Assembly (NCBI RefSeq): GCF_900156315.1
Contig: NZ_FTNI01000004.1
Location: 186,001-250,000 of the forward strand
Length of the DNA stretch: 64,000 bases
Direction: 5' to 3'
Source: Microbispora rosea
Lineage (GTDB): Bacteria; Actinomycetota; Actinomycetes; Streptosporangiales; Streptosporangiaceae
Below the pieces are notes generated by a model. That model worked only from the letters and a program-made list of their open reading frames with translations. It did no database searches and was not told the DNA's origin. The position numbers and the translations under genes were made by a program. Position 1 is the first letter of the stretch, and each line of letters begins with the position of its first letter. This document shows positions 8,469 through 18,437 of this stretch, one piece after another.

Positions 8469-9497
8469 ATGGCTGATCACGTACCGGCCGCTCTCGCGAC
8501 GGGGGAACGCGCACCCGACCGCAACCTGGCTCTGGAACTGGTCAGGGTGACCGAGGCGGCGTCCATGGCGGCCGCGCGCTGGGTGGGACGCGGCGACAAG
8601 AACGGGGCGGACGGCGCCGCAGTGAACGCGATGCGCCAACTGATCAACACGGTGTCGATGAAGGGCGTCGTGGTGATCGGGGAGGGTGAGAAGGACAACG
8701 CGCCGATGCTGTTCAACGGCGAGGAGGTCGGCGACGGCACCGGCCCCGGGTGCGACGTCGCCGTGGACCCGATCGACGGCACCCGGCTGTGCGCGCTCGG
8801 CATGAACAACGCGATCTCCGTGATCGCGGTCAGCGAGCGCGGCTCGATGTACGACCCGTCGGCGGTCTTCTACATGGAGAAGCTCGTCACGGGCCCGCAG
8901 GCGGCCGAGCACGTCGACATCAACGCCCCGGTGGCCGACAACATCCGCGCCGTGGCCCGGGCCAAGGGCGCCAAGCCGTCCGACGTCACCGTGGTGATCC
9001 TCGATCGGCCCCGGCACGAGCGGATCGTGAAGGAGATCCGGGAGACCGGCGCCCGGATCCGCTTCATCACCGACGGCGACGTGGCCGGCGCGATCATGGC
9101 GGCGCGCAACGGCACCGGTGTCGATCTGATGCTCGGCATCGGCGGCACGCCCGAGGGCATCGTCGCCGCCTGCGCGCTCAAGTGCATGGGCGGCGTCATC
9201 CAGGGCAAGCTGTGGCCGCGCGACGAGGAGGAGCGTCTCAAGGCCCTCGACGCCGGGCTCGACCTCGACCAGGTGCTCACCACCGACGACCTCGTACGCT
9301 CCGACGACGTGTTCTTCGCCGCGACCGGCATCACCGACGGCGAGCTGATGCACGGCGTGCGGTTCCAGGGCGGGGCGGCGGTGACGCACTCCCTCGTCAT
9401 GCGGGGACGGTCGGGCACGATCCGCAAGATCGAGAGCGAGCACCAGCTCTGGAAGCTCGGCGCCTACAGCGCCATCAACTTCGACACGGCCGTCTAG
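8469..9497 (+). CDS. glpX: class II fructose-1,6-bisphosphatase
   Basis: Gluconeogenic enzyme hydrolysing fructose 1,6-bisphosphate to fructose 6-phosphate. The 342-residue protein has the lithium-sensitive phosphatase signatures [11 protein letters not shown] and VDPIDGTRL (about residues 97-105), with the acidic metal ligands in place. [15 protein letters not shown] and the C-terminal HSLVMRG segment are also typical of GlpX. A clear ribosome site (AAAAGGGGA, 8456-8464) precedes ATG 8469. In actinobacteria this is usually the only FBPase and is essential for growth on gluconeogenic substrates. Two other gluconeogenic or TCA steps (fumarases and PEPCK) are encoded in the same window. Confidence 0.96.
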   Translation: MADHVPAALATGERAPDRNLALELVRVTEAASMAAARWVGRGDKNGADGAAVNAMRQLINTVSMKGVVVIGEGEKDNAPMLFNGEEVGDGTGPGCDVAVDPIDGTRLCALGMNNAISVIAVSERGSMYDPSAVFYMEKLVTGPQAAEHVDINAPVADNIRAVARAKGAKPSDVTVVILDRPRHERIVKEIRETGARIRFITDGDVAGAIMAARNGTGVDLMLGIGGTPEGIVAACALKCMGGVIQGKLWPRDEEERLKALDAGLDLDQVLTTDDLVRSDDVFFAATGITDGELMHGVRFQGGAAVTHSLVMRGRSGTIRKIESEHQLWKLGAYSAINFDTAV

Positions 9498-9504
9498 CGG
9501 CGGC

Positions 9505-10152
9505 CTACCGGCCGAACAGGCGGCGGCGGGGGCGTTTCGGCGAGCGGGCGACGACCTTGCCGCCGAAGACGAACCCGGCGAGCTCGATCACGGGCGCGTC
9601 CGGCGCGAAGCCGGTCGCGCCCGGCGGGAGCCGCACCTCGTTCCTGAGCGACCGGACGCGGGCGTCCGGGGCGGTCACGATCCGCACGCCCTCGGGGACC
9701 GTCAGGTTGACCGTGCCGGCCATGACGGCGAGCTGCACCACCACGTGCCGCGACTGGAGCAGCGCCTCGCACAGGTCCATCGTGACCGTGCCGCCCAGCG
9801 ACGTCACCGGCACCTGGGAGGGCACGACCCACCGGCCGCCGCGGGTCTCCGTACGGAAGAACGCGGTGACCGGACGGCTGTCCATCCGGAACGGCTGGCT
9901 CTCGGGCGGCAGCAGGTCCACGGTCAGCTCGGCCAGCTCTCCGAGGGTCCGCGCGGCCCAGACACGCTCCACCCGTTCCTCGTGCTCCAGCGGCGTGAGC
10001 CGCCCGTCGGTGACGGCGTCGGAGAGCACCTCGACGATCCGCTCCCGATCGGCGTCGGAGGCCCGCAGCAGGGAGGGGTCGGGCGTATCCGGAGTGCGCG
10101 GCGAGAGGAAGGCGGAGATCCACTTTGCGGCTGAGGACTCGCTGCTGCTCAC
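9505..10152 (-). CDS. DUF1707 domain protein with DUF2154-like C-terminus
   Basis: About 215-residue cytoplasmic or peripheral protein. The N-terminal DUF1707 motif is LRASDADRERIVEVLSDAV...DGRLTPLEHEERV...AARTLGELAELTVDL. The C-terminal half is a beta-rich region (VTSLGGTVTMDLCEA, VVVQLAVMAGTVNLTVPEGV, AGFVFGGKV), resembling the repetitive fold of cell-wall-active antibiotic response proteins. The function is unknown. No transmembrane segment is visible. The GTG at 10152 is preferred because it gives the canonical short N-terminus; upstream in-frame codons add only a basic, proline-rich extension. It is divergent from the large LuxR regulator and tail-to-tail with glpX (7 bp apart). Confidence 0.8.
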   Translation of the reverse strand: MSSSESSAAKWISAFLSPRTPDTPDPSLLRASDADRERIVEVLSDAVTDGRLTPLEHEERVERVWAARTLGELAELTVDLLPPESQPFRMDSRPVTAFFRTETRGGRWVVPSQVPVTSLGGTVTMDLCEALLQSRHVVVQLAVMAGTVNLTVPEGVRIVTAPDARVRSLRNEVRLPPGATGFAPDAPVIELAGFVFGGKVVARSPKRPRRRLFGR

Positions 10153-10223
10153 ACCATCGAGAGTAAGCGGTCCACGAACGACGGTCACTATGCGACGCGG
10201 CGCCCGGCGTCGCCCCCCCGCCA

Positions 10224-10253
10224 TTGACCGGGGACTTCGTGGCCGCTTAGCGT
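10224..10253 (+). promoter_or_regulatory. promoter of the ATPase-LuxR regulator
   Basis: TTGACC (10224-10229), 18-nt spacer, TAGCGT (10248-10253). The -10 box ends 6 nt before GTG 10260, placing the transcript start on that codon, so the message is probably leaderless and the GTG at 10260 is the start. The sequence around the -35 box, CCATTGACCGG, recurs before the downstream MFS gene. Confidence 0.6.
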
Positions 10254-10259
10254 GAGGAG

Positions 10260-12638
10260 GTGGTCGCGGGGGCGGTGACACGGCAGGTCGGCAACCTTCC
10301 GGCCGACCTGACGAGTTTCGTCGGCCGCAGGCGTGAGCTGGCCGAGATCAGGCGGCTGCTTTCCGCGTCGCGCCTGGTGACCCTCACCGGAGTGGGCGGC
10401 GTGGGCAAGACCCGGCTGGCCCTGCGGGCGGCCGCCGAGCAGCGCCGCGCGTTCGACAGCGTCTGGCTGGTGGACCTCAGCACCGTCACCGATCCCGCGC
10501 TCGTGGCGGAGACGGTGGCGGCGACCATGGGCGTGCGGGACGAGGCGGCGGACTGCCCTGTGGACGCGCTGGAGCAGGTGCTCTCCTCGCAGCGGACACT
10601 GCTCGTGCTGGACAACTGCGAACACCTGCGTGACGCCTGCGCCGTGCTCGCCGACCGGCTCCTGCGGGCGGCCCCCGAGCTGCGCATCCTCGCGACGAGC
10701 AGGCAGTCGCTCGGCATCACCGGCGAGCACCAGATGAAGATCTCGCCGCTGCCCGTCCCCGAGCCGGACCGGCCGCTCAACCGCAGGTCACTGGAGTTGT
10801 ACGACGGGATCAGCCTGCTGACGGAACGGGCGGCGGCGGTCCTGCCCGGCTTCACCGTCACCGAGGACAACCAGGCGGCCGTCGCCGAGCTGTGCCGCCA
10901 GCTCGACGGCATCCCCCTGGCGATCGAGCTCGCCGCGGTGCGGCTGCGGGCCCTGTCGGTGAACGCGCTCGTGGAGCGCCTGCGCGACCGCTATCGCCTG
11001 CTCACCGGAGGCAGCAGTGCGGCCGTGCCCCGTCAGCAGACCCTGCACGCGCTGGTCGACTGGAGCTTCCAGCTGCTGCCCGCGGCGGAGCGGACGTTGT
11101 GGACCCGGCTGTCGATCTTCCCCTCCCACTTCGACCTGGACGCCGTCGAGGCGGTGTGCACCGGCGACGGCATCGAACGGGACGACGTGCTCGACCTGCT
11201 CGACGCGCTGCTGGACAAGTCGCTGCTCCTGCGCGAGGAGCACGGAGGTGCGGTCCGCTACCGCATGCTCGACACCCTGCGCGAGTTCGGCCGCAAGCGG
11301 CTCAGCGGGCCCGCGGAGCGCCGGTCGCTCCAGCGGCGGCACCGGGATCACTATTTCCTGCTGGCGCGGCAGGCGGACGCCGAGTGGTTCGGCCCCGACC
11401 AGTTCTCCTGGCTCAGGCGGCTGAACCTGGAGCAGGCGAACCTGCGCGCGGCGATGGACTTCTGCCTGCAGGAGCCCTGCGAGGCGGAAACCGGGCTGCG
11501 GATGGCCCTCTGCCTGACGGACCCCTGCTGGCTGGCCAACGCCTATTACAACGAGGGCCGCCACTGGCTGGACCGCATGCTGTGGGCGACGCCCGAGCCC
11601 ACCGTCCTGCGGGCGCTGGCGCTGTGCGCCGACGCGGAACTGGTGCTCACCCAAGGCGACACCGACAGGGGCCGGCGCCTGCTGGCGGAGAGCCGGGCGC
11701 TCGCCGAGAGGCTGGGCGACCCGGAAGCGCTCGCCCAGACGTCCCTGGTCGCCGGAATGGCGGAGCACTACGCGGGCGACTACGCGAAGGCGAACCCCCT
11801 GCTGGAACGGGCGGTCGCGGAGGAGGAGGCCGTCGGCAACCTCAGCGGCCTGCTGATCGCCCTCATCACGCTCGCGGCCGGTGTCGGATACCTCGGCGAC
11901 CGGGCCCGTGCCACGGAACTGTTCGAGCGCGCTCTCGCGCTGACCGAGGCCCACGGCGAGTGCTCCGGCCGGGCCTGGGTGCTCGCGATCTTCGCCATCA
12001 GCCTGTGGCAGGGCGGGGAGAACGCCCGAGCGCTGGCGATGGCACGCGAGGCCCTTCTTCTCGCCCGCGACCTGGGCGACCGGATGAACATCGCGATGAA
12101 CCTGGAGATCATCGCCTGGGTGCAGGCCGACGAGGGCCGCCACGCCCCCGCGGCCCGGCTGCTCGCGGCCTCGGAGGAGATCGGCCGTTCCGTGGGCATG
12201 GCTCCGTGCCGCGACAGGCGGTTCGCCGAGTTCCACGAGCGGTGCCTCACGGATCTCCGTACGAGTCTGGGCGACCGGGCCCTGAGCCGCGAGACCCGCA
12301 GGGGGGACCGGCTGACGATGAACGAGGCGATCGAGGAGGCGATCGGCGACCGAGCCGAGCGCGGGCTCGCGCGCGCGGGCGAGACGGTCGCGGAGGCCGA
12401 GCCCGCGCCGCCGGAACGCCCCCCGGCGGCCGAGCCGTCCCCGCTCACCCGGCGTGAGCAGGAGATCGCCGAGCTGATCGCGCAGGGACGGAGCAACAAG
12501 GAGATCGCCTCCGCCCTCGTCATCTCGCAGCGGACCGTGGAGGGCCACGTCGAGCGCATCCTGGACAAGCTCGGCTTCGCGTCCCGGGCCCAGATCGCCG
12601 CCTGGATGGCCGCGCGTGGGGCGGGCGGCCGGTCCTGA
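10260..12638 (+). CDS. ATPase-containing LuxR family transcriptional regulator
   Basis: 792-residue signal-transducing ATPase with a C-terminal DNA-binding domain. Order: Walker A GVGGVGKTRLAL (about residues 42-53); Walker B LLVLDNCEHL; sensor-like LATSRQSLGI; a winged-helix region (QTLHALVDWSFQLL); a long TPR-like helical stretch (about residues 380-660); and a LuxR HTH near the C-terminus (LTRREQEIAELIAQGRSNKEIA, then RTVEGHVERILDKLGF). The layout resembles the BTAD-lacking AfsR/LAL group. An unknown ligand would promote ATP-driven oligomerisation and promoter activation. The start at GTG 10260 is set by the -10 box; GTG 10275 is the alternative. The MFS gene 84 bp downstream shares its -35 sequence, suggesting a common regulon. 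Confidence 0.85.
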   Translation: MVAGAVTRQVGNLPADLTSFVGRRRELAEIRRLLSASRLVTLTGVGGVGKTRLALRAAAEQRRAFDSVWLVDLSTVTDPALVAETVAATMGVRDEAADCPVDALEQVLSSQRTLLVLDNCEHLRDACAVLADRLLRAAPELRILATSRQSLGITGEHQMKISPLPVPEPDRPLNRRSLELYDGISLLTERAAAVLPGFTVTEDNQAAVAELCRQLDGIPLAIELAAVRLRALSVNALVERLRDRYRLLTGGSSAAVPRQQTLHALVDWSFQLLPAAERTLWTRLSIFPSHFDLDAVEAVCTGDGIERDDVLDLLDALLDKSLLLREEHGGAVRYRMLDTLREFGRKRLSGPAERRSLQRRHRDHYFLLARQADAEWFGPDQFSWLRRLNLEQANLRAAMDFCLQEPCEAETGLRMALCLTDPCWLANAYYNEGRHWLDRMLWATPEPTVLRALALCADAELVLTQGDTDRGRRLLAESRALAERLGDPEALAQTSLVAGMAEHYAGDYAKANPLLERAVAEEEAVGNLSGLLIALITLAAGVGYLGDRARATELFERALALTEAHGECSGRAWVLAIFAISLWQGGENARALAMAREALLLARDLGDRMNIAMNLEIIAWVQADEGRHAPAARLLAASEEIGRSVGMAPCRDRRFAEFHERCLTDLRTSLGDRALSRETRRGDRLTMNEAIEEAIGDRAERGLARAGETVAEAEPAPPERPPAAEPSPLTRREQEIAELIAQGRSNKEIASALVISQRTVEGHVERILDKLGFASRAQIAAWMAARGAGGRS

Positions 12639-12651
12639 CCGGCGGACCCCA

Positions 12652-12680
12652 TTGACCGAGCGGGTGACGGCTCCTACGCT
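12652..12680 (+). promoter_or_regulatory. promoter of the MFS transporter gene
   Basis: TTGACC (12652-12657), 17-nt spacer, TACGCT (12675-12680): a good housekeeping-type actinobacterial promoter. The leader to ATG 12722 contains GTGGAGG as ribosome site. The context CCCATTGACCGAG matches the -35 context of the preceding regulator gene (GCCATTGACCGGG). Confidence 0.6.
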
Positions 12681-12721
12681 GGCGAAAACTTGAACCCCCC
12701 TCATGTTCGTGGAGGCCCACG

Positions 12722-13963
12722 ATGCCAGTAGAGGACACGGCGCCGGCGCGGGACACGGCGCCCGCTTCTCGCGACCGGCAGGCGCGGCTCGCCACGTTCG
12801 CGGTGTTCTTCGTCCAGGGCCTCACCTTCGCCACACTGCTCACCCAGGTGGCGGCGCTGCAGCGCAAGCACGGCCTGACCGACGGCGAGCTGACCATCCT
12901 GCTCCTCGTCGTCCCGGTCATCGCGGGGGCCGGCAGCGCGCTCGCCGGCGTCGCCGCGTCCCGATGGGGCAGCCGCCTGGTCCTGCGCCTGGTGCAGCCG
13001 CTCGCCTGCGCCGCCGTCGTGCTCGCGGGCCTCGCCTCCGACGTCCCCATGCTGGTGGCCGCCAACGTCCTGTTCGGCCTCGGCCTGGGCGGGGTGGACG
13101 CGGGCATGAACATGCAGGGCGTCGCGGTCGAACGCGAGTACGGACGCGCGGTGCTCACCGGGTTCCACGCGCTGTGGAGCGTGGCGGCGGTCATCGGGTC
13201 GGTGTGGGCCTCCGCGGCGGCCACCCTCGGCCTCGGCCTGCCCGTCACGTTCGCGATCGCCCTCGTCCCGGCCGCCGCGGTCGCCGTCCTCGCCTCGATC
13301 TGGCTCTACCGGCCGGAGGAGGAGCACCGCGCGGCCGCGGTCCGCGACGAGGCCGCGGGCGCGGCCAGGCCGGCCGGGGTCGCTTGGCGCCCGATCATCC
13401 CTCTCTGCCTCGCGATGGCGTTCCTCTACGTCGGCGACTCGTCGGTCTCCAACTTCGGCACCGTCTTCATGGACAAGGTCCTGCACGCGTCGGCGACCGT
13501 GATCCCGCTCGCCCTGGGGGCCTACCAGCTCACGACGTTCCTGGTGCGGGTCGGCGGCGACTTCGCGGTGCGCCGGTGGGGCCCGGCGGCCATCGTGCGC
13601 GCCGGGGGCGCCGTCGCGACGCTGGGCTTCGTCGCGATCGTGGCGGCGCCGACGGTGCCGCTGGCGATCGCGGGCTTCGCCCTCACCGGCATCGGCCTGT
13701 CGGTCGTCGCCCCGCAGTCGTTCTCCGCGGCCGGCCGCCTCGACCCCGCGGGCACGGGCGTGGCGATCGCCCGCGTCAACATGTTCAACTACGTGGGGTT
13801 CATCGTCGGAGCCGCGCTCGTCGGCGGCCTCGCTGACGCCTCCGGCTTCCGCGTCGCCTTCGCCGCACCGCTCGTCCTCGCCGCCGCGATCATCCTGCTC
13901 GCACGCGGCTTCCAGCCGCGCAGGGCCGAGCCGGCCACCGCGACCACCGTCGTCACCCCCTGA
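12722..13963 (+). CDS. MFS transporter
   Basis: 413-residue major facilitator with about 12 hydrophobic segments in two halves separated by a charged loop near residue 200 (YRPEEEHRAAAVRDEAAG). Motifs include GVDAGMNMQGVAVE in TM4-5 and VRVGGDFAVRRWG at the A-motif-like loop of the second half. Sequence style resembles the YbjJ/fucose-permease-like MFS group. The substrate is unknown and efflux is as likely as uptake. It has its own promoter and a ribosome site (GGAGG). It lies directly after the ATPase-LuxR gene and overlaps the 3' end of the opposing MocR gene by 11 bp. Confidence 0.85.
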   Translation: MPVEDTAPARDTAPASRDRQARLATFAVFFVQGLTFATLLTQVAALQRKHGLTDGELTILLLVVPVIAGAGSALAGVAASRWGSRLVLRLVQPLACAAVVLAGLASDVPMLVAANVLFGLGLGGVDAGMNMQGVAVEREYGRAVLTGFHALWSVAAVIGSVWASAAATLGLGLPVTFAIALVPAAAVAVLASIWLYRPEEEHRAAAVRDEAAGAARPAGVAWRPIIPLCLAMAFLYVGDSSVSNFGTVFMDKVLHASATVIPLALGAYQLTTFLVRVGGDFAVRRWGPAAIVRAGGAVATLGFVAIVAAPTVPLAIAGFALTGIGLSVVAPQSFSAAGRLDPAGTGVAIARVNMFNYVGFIVGAALVGGLADASGFRVAFAAPLVLAAAIILLARGFQPRRAEPATATTVVTP

Positions 13964-15359
13964 CCTCCCCTCCGGCGTTCCCCGCCAGGGCGCGTACGGC
14001 CTCGGCGACGCGGTGGGCGGGCAGGCGGGCGAAGCCGAGGACCAGCCCCGGCGATCCGTGCGCCGACGTCACGACCTCCGCGGACAGGCCCGCGCCGCGG
14101 GCGGCCTCGGCCAGGCCGGACGGGTCGCCCCCGTCCACTGCGTCCGCTGCGTTCACCTCGGCGTACAGGTGCAGCCCGGCCGAGATGCCGCGCACCGTAA
14201 TCCAGGGCAGGTGCTCGGCCAGGGCGCCGGCGAGGGCGTCCCTGCGCCGCCGGTACTCCCGCCGCATCCGGCGCAGGTGCCGGTCGTACGTCCCGCCCTC
14301 GATGAGGTGGGCGAGCACGTACTGGTCGATGACCGGCGAACCGAGGTCGAGCTCGCCGCGCGCGAGCCGTACGGCGCGGGCGACGCGCGGGGGCGCCGCG
14401 ATCCAGCCGAGCCGCAGCCCAGGGGCGAGGGCCTTGCTCACGCTGCCGGCGAGCACGACCCGGTCGGGCGCGAGGCCCTGCAGGCACCCGACGGGGTCGC
14501 GGTCGAAGCGGAACTCCGCGTCGTAGTCGTCCTCAAGCACGAGGGCGCCCGTGCGGGCCGCCCAGTCGACCAGCGCGGCGCGGCGGGCCGGGGACAGGAC
14601 GACGCCGGTCGGGTACTGGTGCGCGGGAGTGACCACCACGGCGTCGGCGTCGCCCGGCAGGGCCCCGACGACGATCCCCTCTCCGTCGACAGGGACGGGG
14701 ACGACGTCCGCTCCAGCCCGCCGGAGCAGCGGGAGCTGACGCGCGCTCGTCGGGTCCTCGACGGCGAGGACGATGCCGCGGCCCCGGTCCCGCACCAGGG
14801 CCTGGACGACGAGGCTGAGCCCCTGGGCCACCCCGGTCACGACCACGACGTCGTCCGGTGACGCGTCGGCCGCGCGCACCCGGCCGAGGTACGCGGCGAG
14901 TTCGCGGCGCAGGGCCGGCACACCGCCGGGGTCGCCGTAGTCGAGCCCGTCGTTGGGCAGCGTGGCCAGGACGTGGCGGACGGCGGCGAGCCACGCCTGC
15001 CGGGGAAACAGGCCGAGATCCGGGGACGTGGGCCGATGGCCGTAGTGCGGCCAGCAGCTGTCCCGCCGGTCCCCGGGGCGCTCGGGGGCGGCCTGGCGCC
15101 CGGCCCCCGCCGCGACCCTTGCCGCGACCCTCGTGCCCGCGCCCGTCCTGGATTCGAGAAATCCCTCGGCCGCCAGCTGCTCGTACGCCTCGACCACGAC
15201 GCCCCGCGACAGGCCCAGATCGCGGGCGAGGTCGCGGGTCGCGGGAAGGCGGGCGCCGGGGACGAGCCGCCCGGAACGAACGGCCTCCCGCAACTCGCGG
15301 GCGATCTGCCCGGCGAGCCCGCCGGCGGCCCTGTCGACCACGAGATGGAGATCGGCCAT
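13953..15359 (-). CDS. MocR-type regulator (GntR HTH fused to aminotransferase fold)
   Basis: 468-residue chimeric regulator. The N-terminal GntR winged helix (about residues 1-75) contains GQIARELREAVRSGRLVPG and LPATRDLARDLGLSRG. The remainder is a fold-type I aminotransferase-like domain with VVTPAHQYPTGVVLSP, LEDDYDAEFRF and the PLP-lysine segment VVLAGSVSKALAPGLRLGW, so the Schiff-base lysine is retained. MocR proteins such as GabR and PdxR sense PLP with an amine or amino acid. The ATG at 15359 has TAGAGT on the coding strand 6 nt upstream and no Shine-Dalgarno, so it is probably leaderless. It is divergent from an EamA exporter gene, with shared half-sites in the gap. Confidence 0.9.
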   Translation of the reverse strand: MADLHLVVDRAAGGLAGQIARELREAVRSGRLVPGARLPATRDLARDLGLSRGVVVEAYEQLAAEGFLESRTGAGTRVAARVAAGAGRQAAPERPGDRRDSCWPHYGHRPTSPDLGLFPRQAWLAAVRHVLATLPNDGLDYGDPGGVPALRRELAAYLGRVRAADASPDDVVVVTGVAQGLSLVVQALVRDRGRGIVLAVEDPTSARQLPLLRRAGADVVPVPVDGEGIVVGALPGDADAVVVTPAHQYPTGVVLSPARRAALVDWAARTGALVLEDDYDAEFRFDRDPVGCLQGLAPDRVVLAGSVSKALAPGLRLGWIAAPPRVARAVRLARGELDLGSPVIDQYVLAHLIEGGTYDRHLRRMRREYRRRRDALAGALAEHLPWITVRGISAGLHLYAEVNAADAVDGGDPSGLAEAARGAGLSAEVVTSAHGSPGLVLGFARLPAHRVAEAVRALAGNAGGEVRG

Positions 15360-15418
15360 TGGCCCACTCTAAACGCGTGTGATTGGACCATGAGCGAGGG
15401 CCAAGCCGTCCTTAGCAT
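15358..15418. promoter_or_regulatory. MocR/EamA intergenic operator and divergent leaderless promoters
   Basis: ATTGGCCC (15358-15365) and ATTGGACC (15382-15389) are direct repeats; GGGCCAA (15398-15404) is the inverted partner of the second. Two direct half-sites plus an inverted one is the kind of array MocR dimers recognise. TAGCAT (15413-15418) ends 7 nt before the EamA ATG at 15426. TAGAGT on the minus strand (15366-15371) ends 6 nt before the MocR ATG at 15359. Confidence 0.5.
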
Positions 15419-15425
15419 CCCTGAC

Positions 15426-16388
15426 ATGAACACTCATGTGGCCGGAGCGGCGGGTGCGATGTTCCTCGTGGGGACGTTGGCGGCGGTCTCCGGCGTCATC
15501 GCGGACTACCCCGTCTACGGGGGGCAGGCGCTCCGCTACGCCCTCGCCGCCGTGATCCTGCTCGCCGTCGCCCGGGCGCGCGGACTCGGCCTCGTGCGGC
15601 TCCGGCAGCGCGAGTGGGCGCTGCTCGCCGCGCTGTCGCTGACGGGGCTCGTGCTGTTCAACGTCTGCGTGGTCGAGGCGACCCGCGCGGCCGGGCCCGC
15701 GCTGCCCGGCATCGTCCTCGGCACCGTGCCGCTGGCGCTCGCCCTCGTGGGACCGATCTTCACCGGCGCCCGGCCCTCCCCGCGCGTCGTGGCCGCGGGT
15801 CTGGTGGTGGCCACCGGAGCCTCCCTGGCCACCGGCGCCGGCAGCGGCAACCTGCCCGGGCTGTTGTGGTCCCTGGGCGCCCTGGTCTGCGAACTCTGCT
15901 TCTCGCTGCTGGCCCTGCCGCTGCTGCCGCTGATCGGCCCCCTCAGGCTCTCCGCCTGGACGGCCGCGCTGGCGGTGCCGTTCCTGCTGGTCGCCGGCCT
16001 CGCCCTGGACGGCCGTCACGTGCTGCGCGCCCCGACCGCCGCGGAGGCGGGCGGTCTCGTCTACCTCGCCCTGGTGGTGACGACCGTGGCGTTCTTCCTG
16101 TGGTACCGGTCGCTGCCCCGCCTGGGCGCGGACCGGGCCGGGCTGTTCGCCGGGATGATCCCTGTCGGCGCGCTCGCCACGGCCGCCCTTCTCGGGATCG
16201 CCGTCCCCTCCGCGGCCGACCTGGCGGGAGCCGCCCTCGTGATCAGCGGGATCGCCCTCGGGCTCCGCTCGCCCTCGCCTCGTCGGCCCGCCCGTCAGCC
16301 CGCTCGTCCGCCCGCTCTTCGGCCCGCCCGGCCGGCGGCGGCTCCTCGCGCGGCGTCACTCGCCTCCCGGGAGGGGACCACCAGGTGA
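15426..16388 (+). CDS. EamA/DMT family transporter
   Basis: 320-residue integral membrane protein with about ten hydrophobic segments in two EamA repeats (for example AGAAGAMFLVGTLAAVSG, GLVLFNVCVVEATRAAGP, VYLALVVTTVAFFLWYR). Such carriers often export amino acids or other metabolites. Pairing with a divergent MocR regulator suggests export of an amino-acid-like inducer. ATG 15426 is chosen because a TAGCAT -10 box ends 7 nt upstream; an in-frame ATG at 15390 would add 12 residues. The C-terminal 39 residues are Arg/Pro/Ala-rich and coincide with an antisense overlap of about 146 bp with the next gene, so the tail may be a recent read-through extension. Confidence 0.82.
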   Translation: MNTHVAGAAGAMFLVGTLAAVSGVIADYPVYGGQALRYALAAVILLAVARARGLGLVRLRQREWALLAALSLTGLVLFNVCVVEATRAAGPALPGIVLGTVPLALALVGPIFTGARPSPRVVAAGLVVATGASLATGAGSGNLPGLLWSLGALVCELCFSLLALPLLPLIGPLRLSAWTAALAVPFLLVAGLALDGRHVLRAPTAAEAGGLVYLALVVTTVAFFLWYRSLPRLGADRAGLFAGMIPVGALATAALLGIAVPSAADLAGAALVISGIALGLRSPSPRRPARQPARPPALRPARPAAAPRAASLASREGTTR

Positions 16389-16494
16389 TCTCGCCGTCCC
16401 TGACCTGCCGCAGCACGAGCGTGAGCAGCGACACCGCCAGGGCCACGAGAATGCCGATCGCGAAAATGACCATGACCCACACTTCGGCGCTCAT
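16243..16494 (-). CDS. small single-span membrane protein
   Basis: 83-residue predicted protein. One hydrophobic helix near the N-terminus (VWVMVIFAIGILVALAVSLL) is followed by a basic/aromatic juxtamembrane stretch (LRQVRDGEITWWSPPGRR). The C-terminus is Arg/Ala/Glu/Gly-rich and low in complexity (ERADERADGRADEA). The start at 16494 is supported by GGGGAGGGG on the coding strand. The gene is divergent from class I fumarase, and its 3' part overlaps the end of the EamA gene antisense. No family is recognised. The N-terminal half looks like a real protein; the tail may be frame filler. Confidence 0.6.
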   Translation of the reverse strand: MSAEVWVMVIFAIGILVALAVSLLTLVLRQVRDGEITWWSPPGRRVTPREEPPPAGRAEERADERADGRADEARASGARGRSR

Positions 16495-16686
16495 GACCCC
16501 TCCCCTCTCTGTCCTCTGTCTCAATTATCCCGCTTTGTGGTCAGATAGTCAGTATGAAGTTATTCAAAAGCTACGCATAGCCCGGACATGATGACCGCCG
16601 CCCGTGCGCCGTACGCTGTGCAAAGACCATGGGCGGTCCGCAGGGCGGGCGCGCCCGACCGGGCAGACCACGAGGAACCGAGGACG

Positions 16687-18339
<1,653 letters not shown>

Positions 18340-18424
18340 TCTGCGGGGAGGTTGTCAGGATCTTTGACAGAAGATCTCAACAATTTCCCGGCATGGTCTC
18401 TACAGGTCGCACTACACAAATCGG

Positions 18425-18430
18425 TAAGCT
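18425..18430 (+). promoter_or_regulatory. leaderless -10 box of first kinase gene
   Basis: TAAGCT ends 7 nt before ATG 18438, which has no ribosome site, so transcription probably starts at the A of ATG. This rejects the upstream in-frame ATG at 18393. Confidence 0.5.
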
Positions 18431-18437
18431 GCCACCC

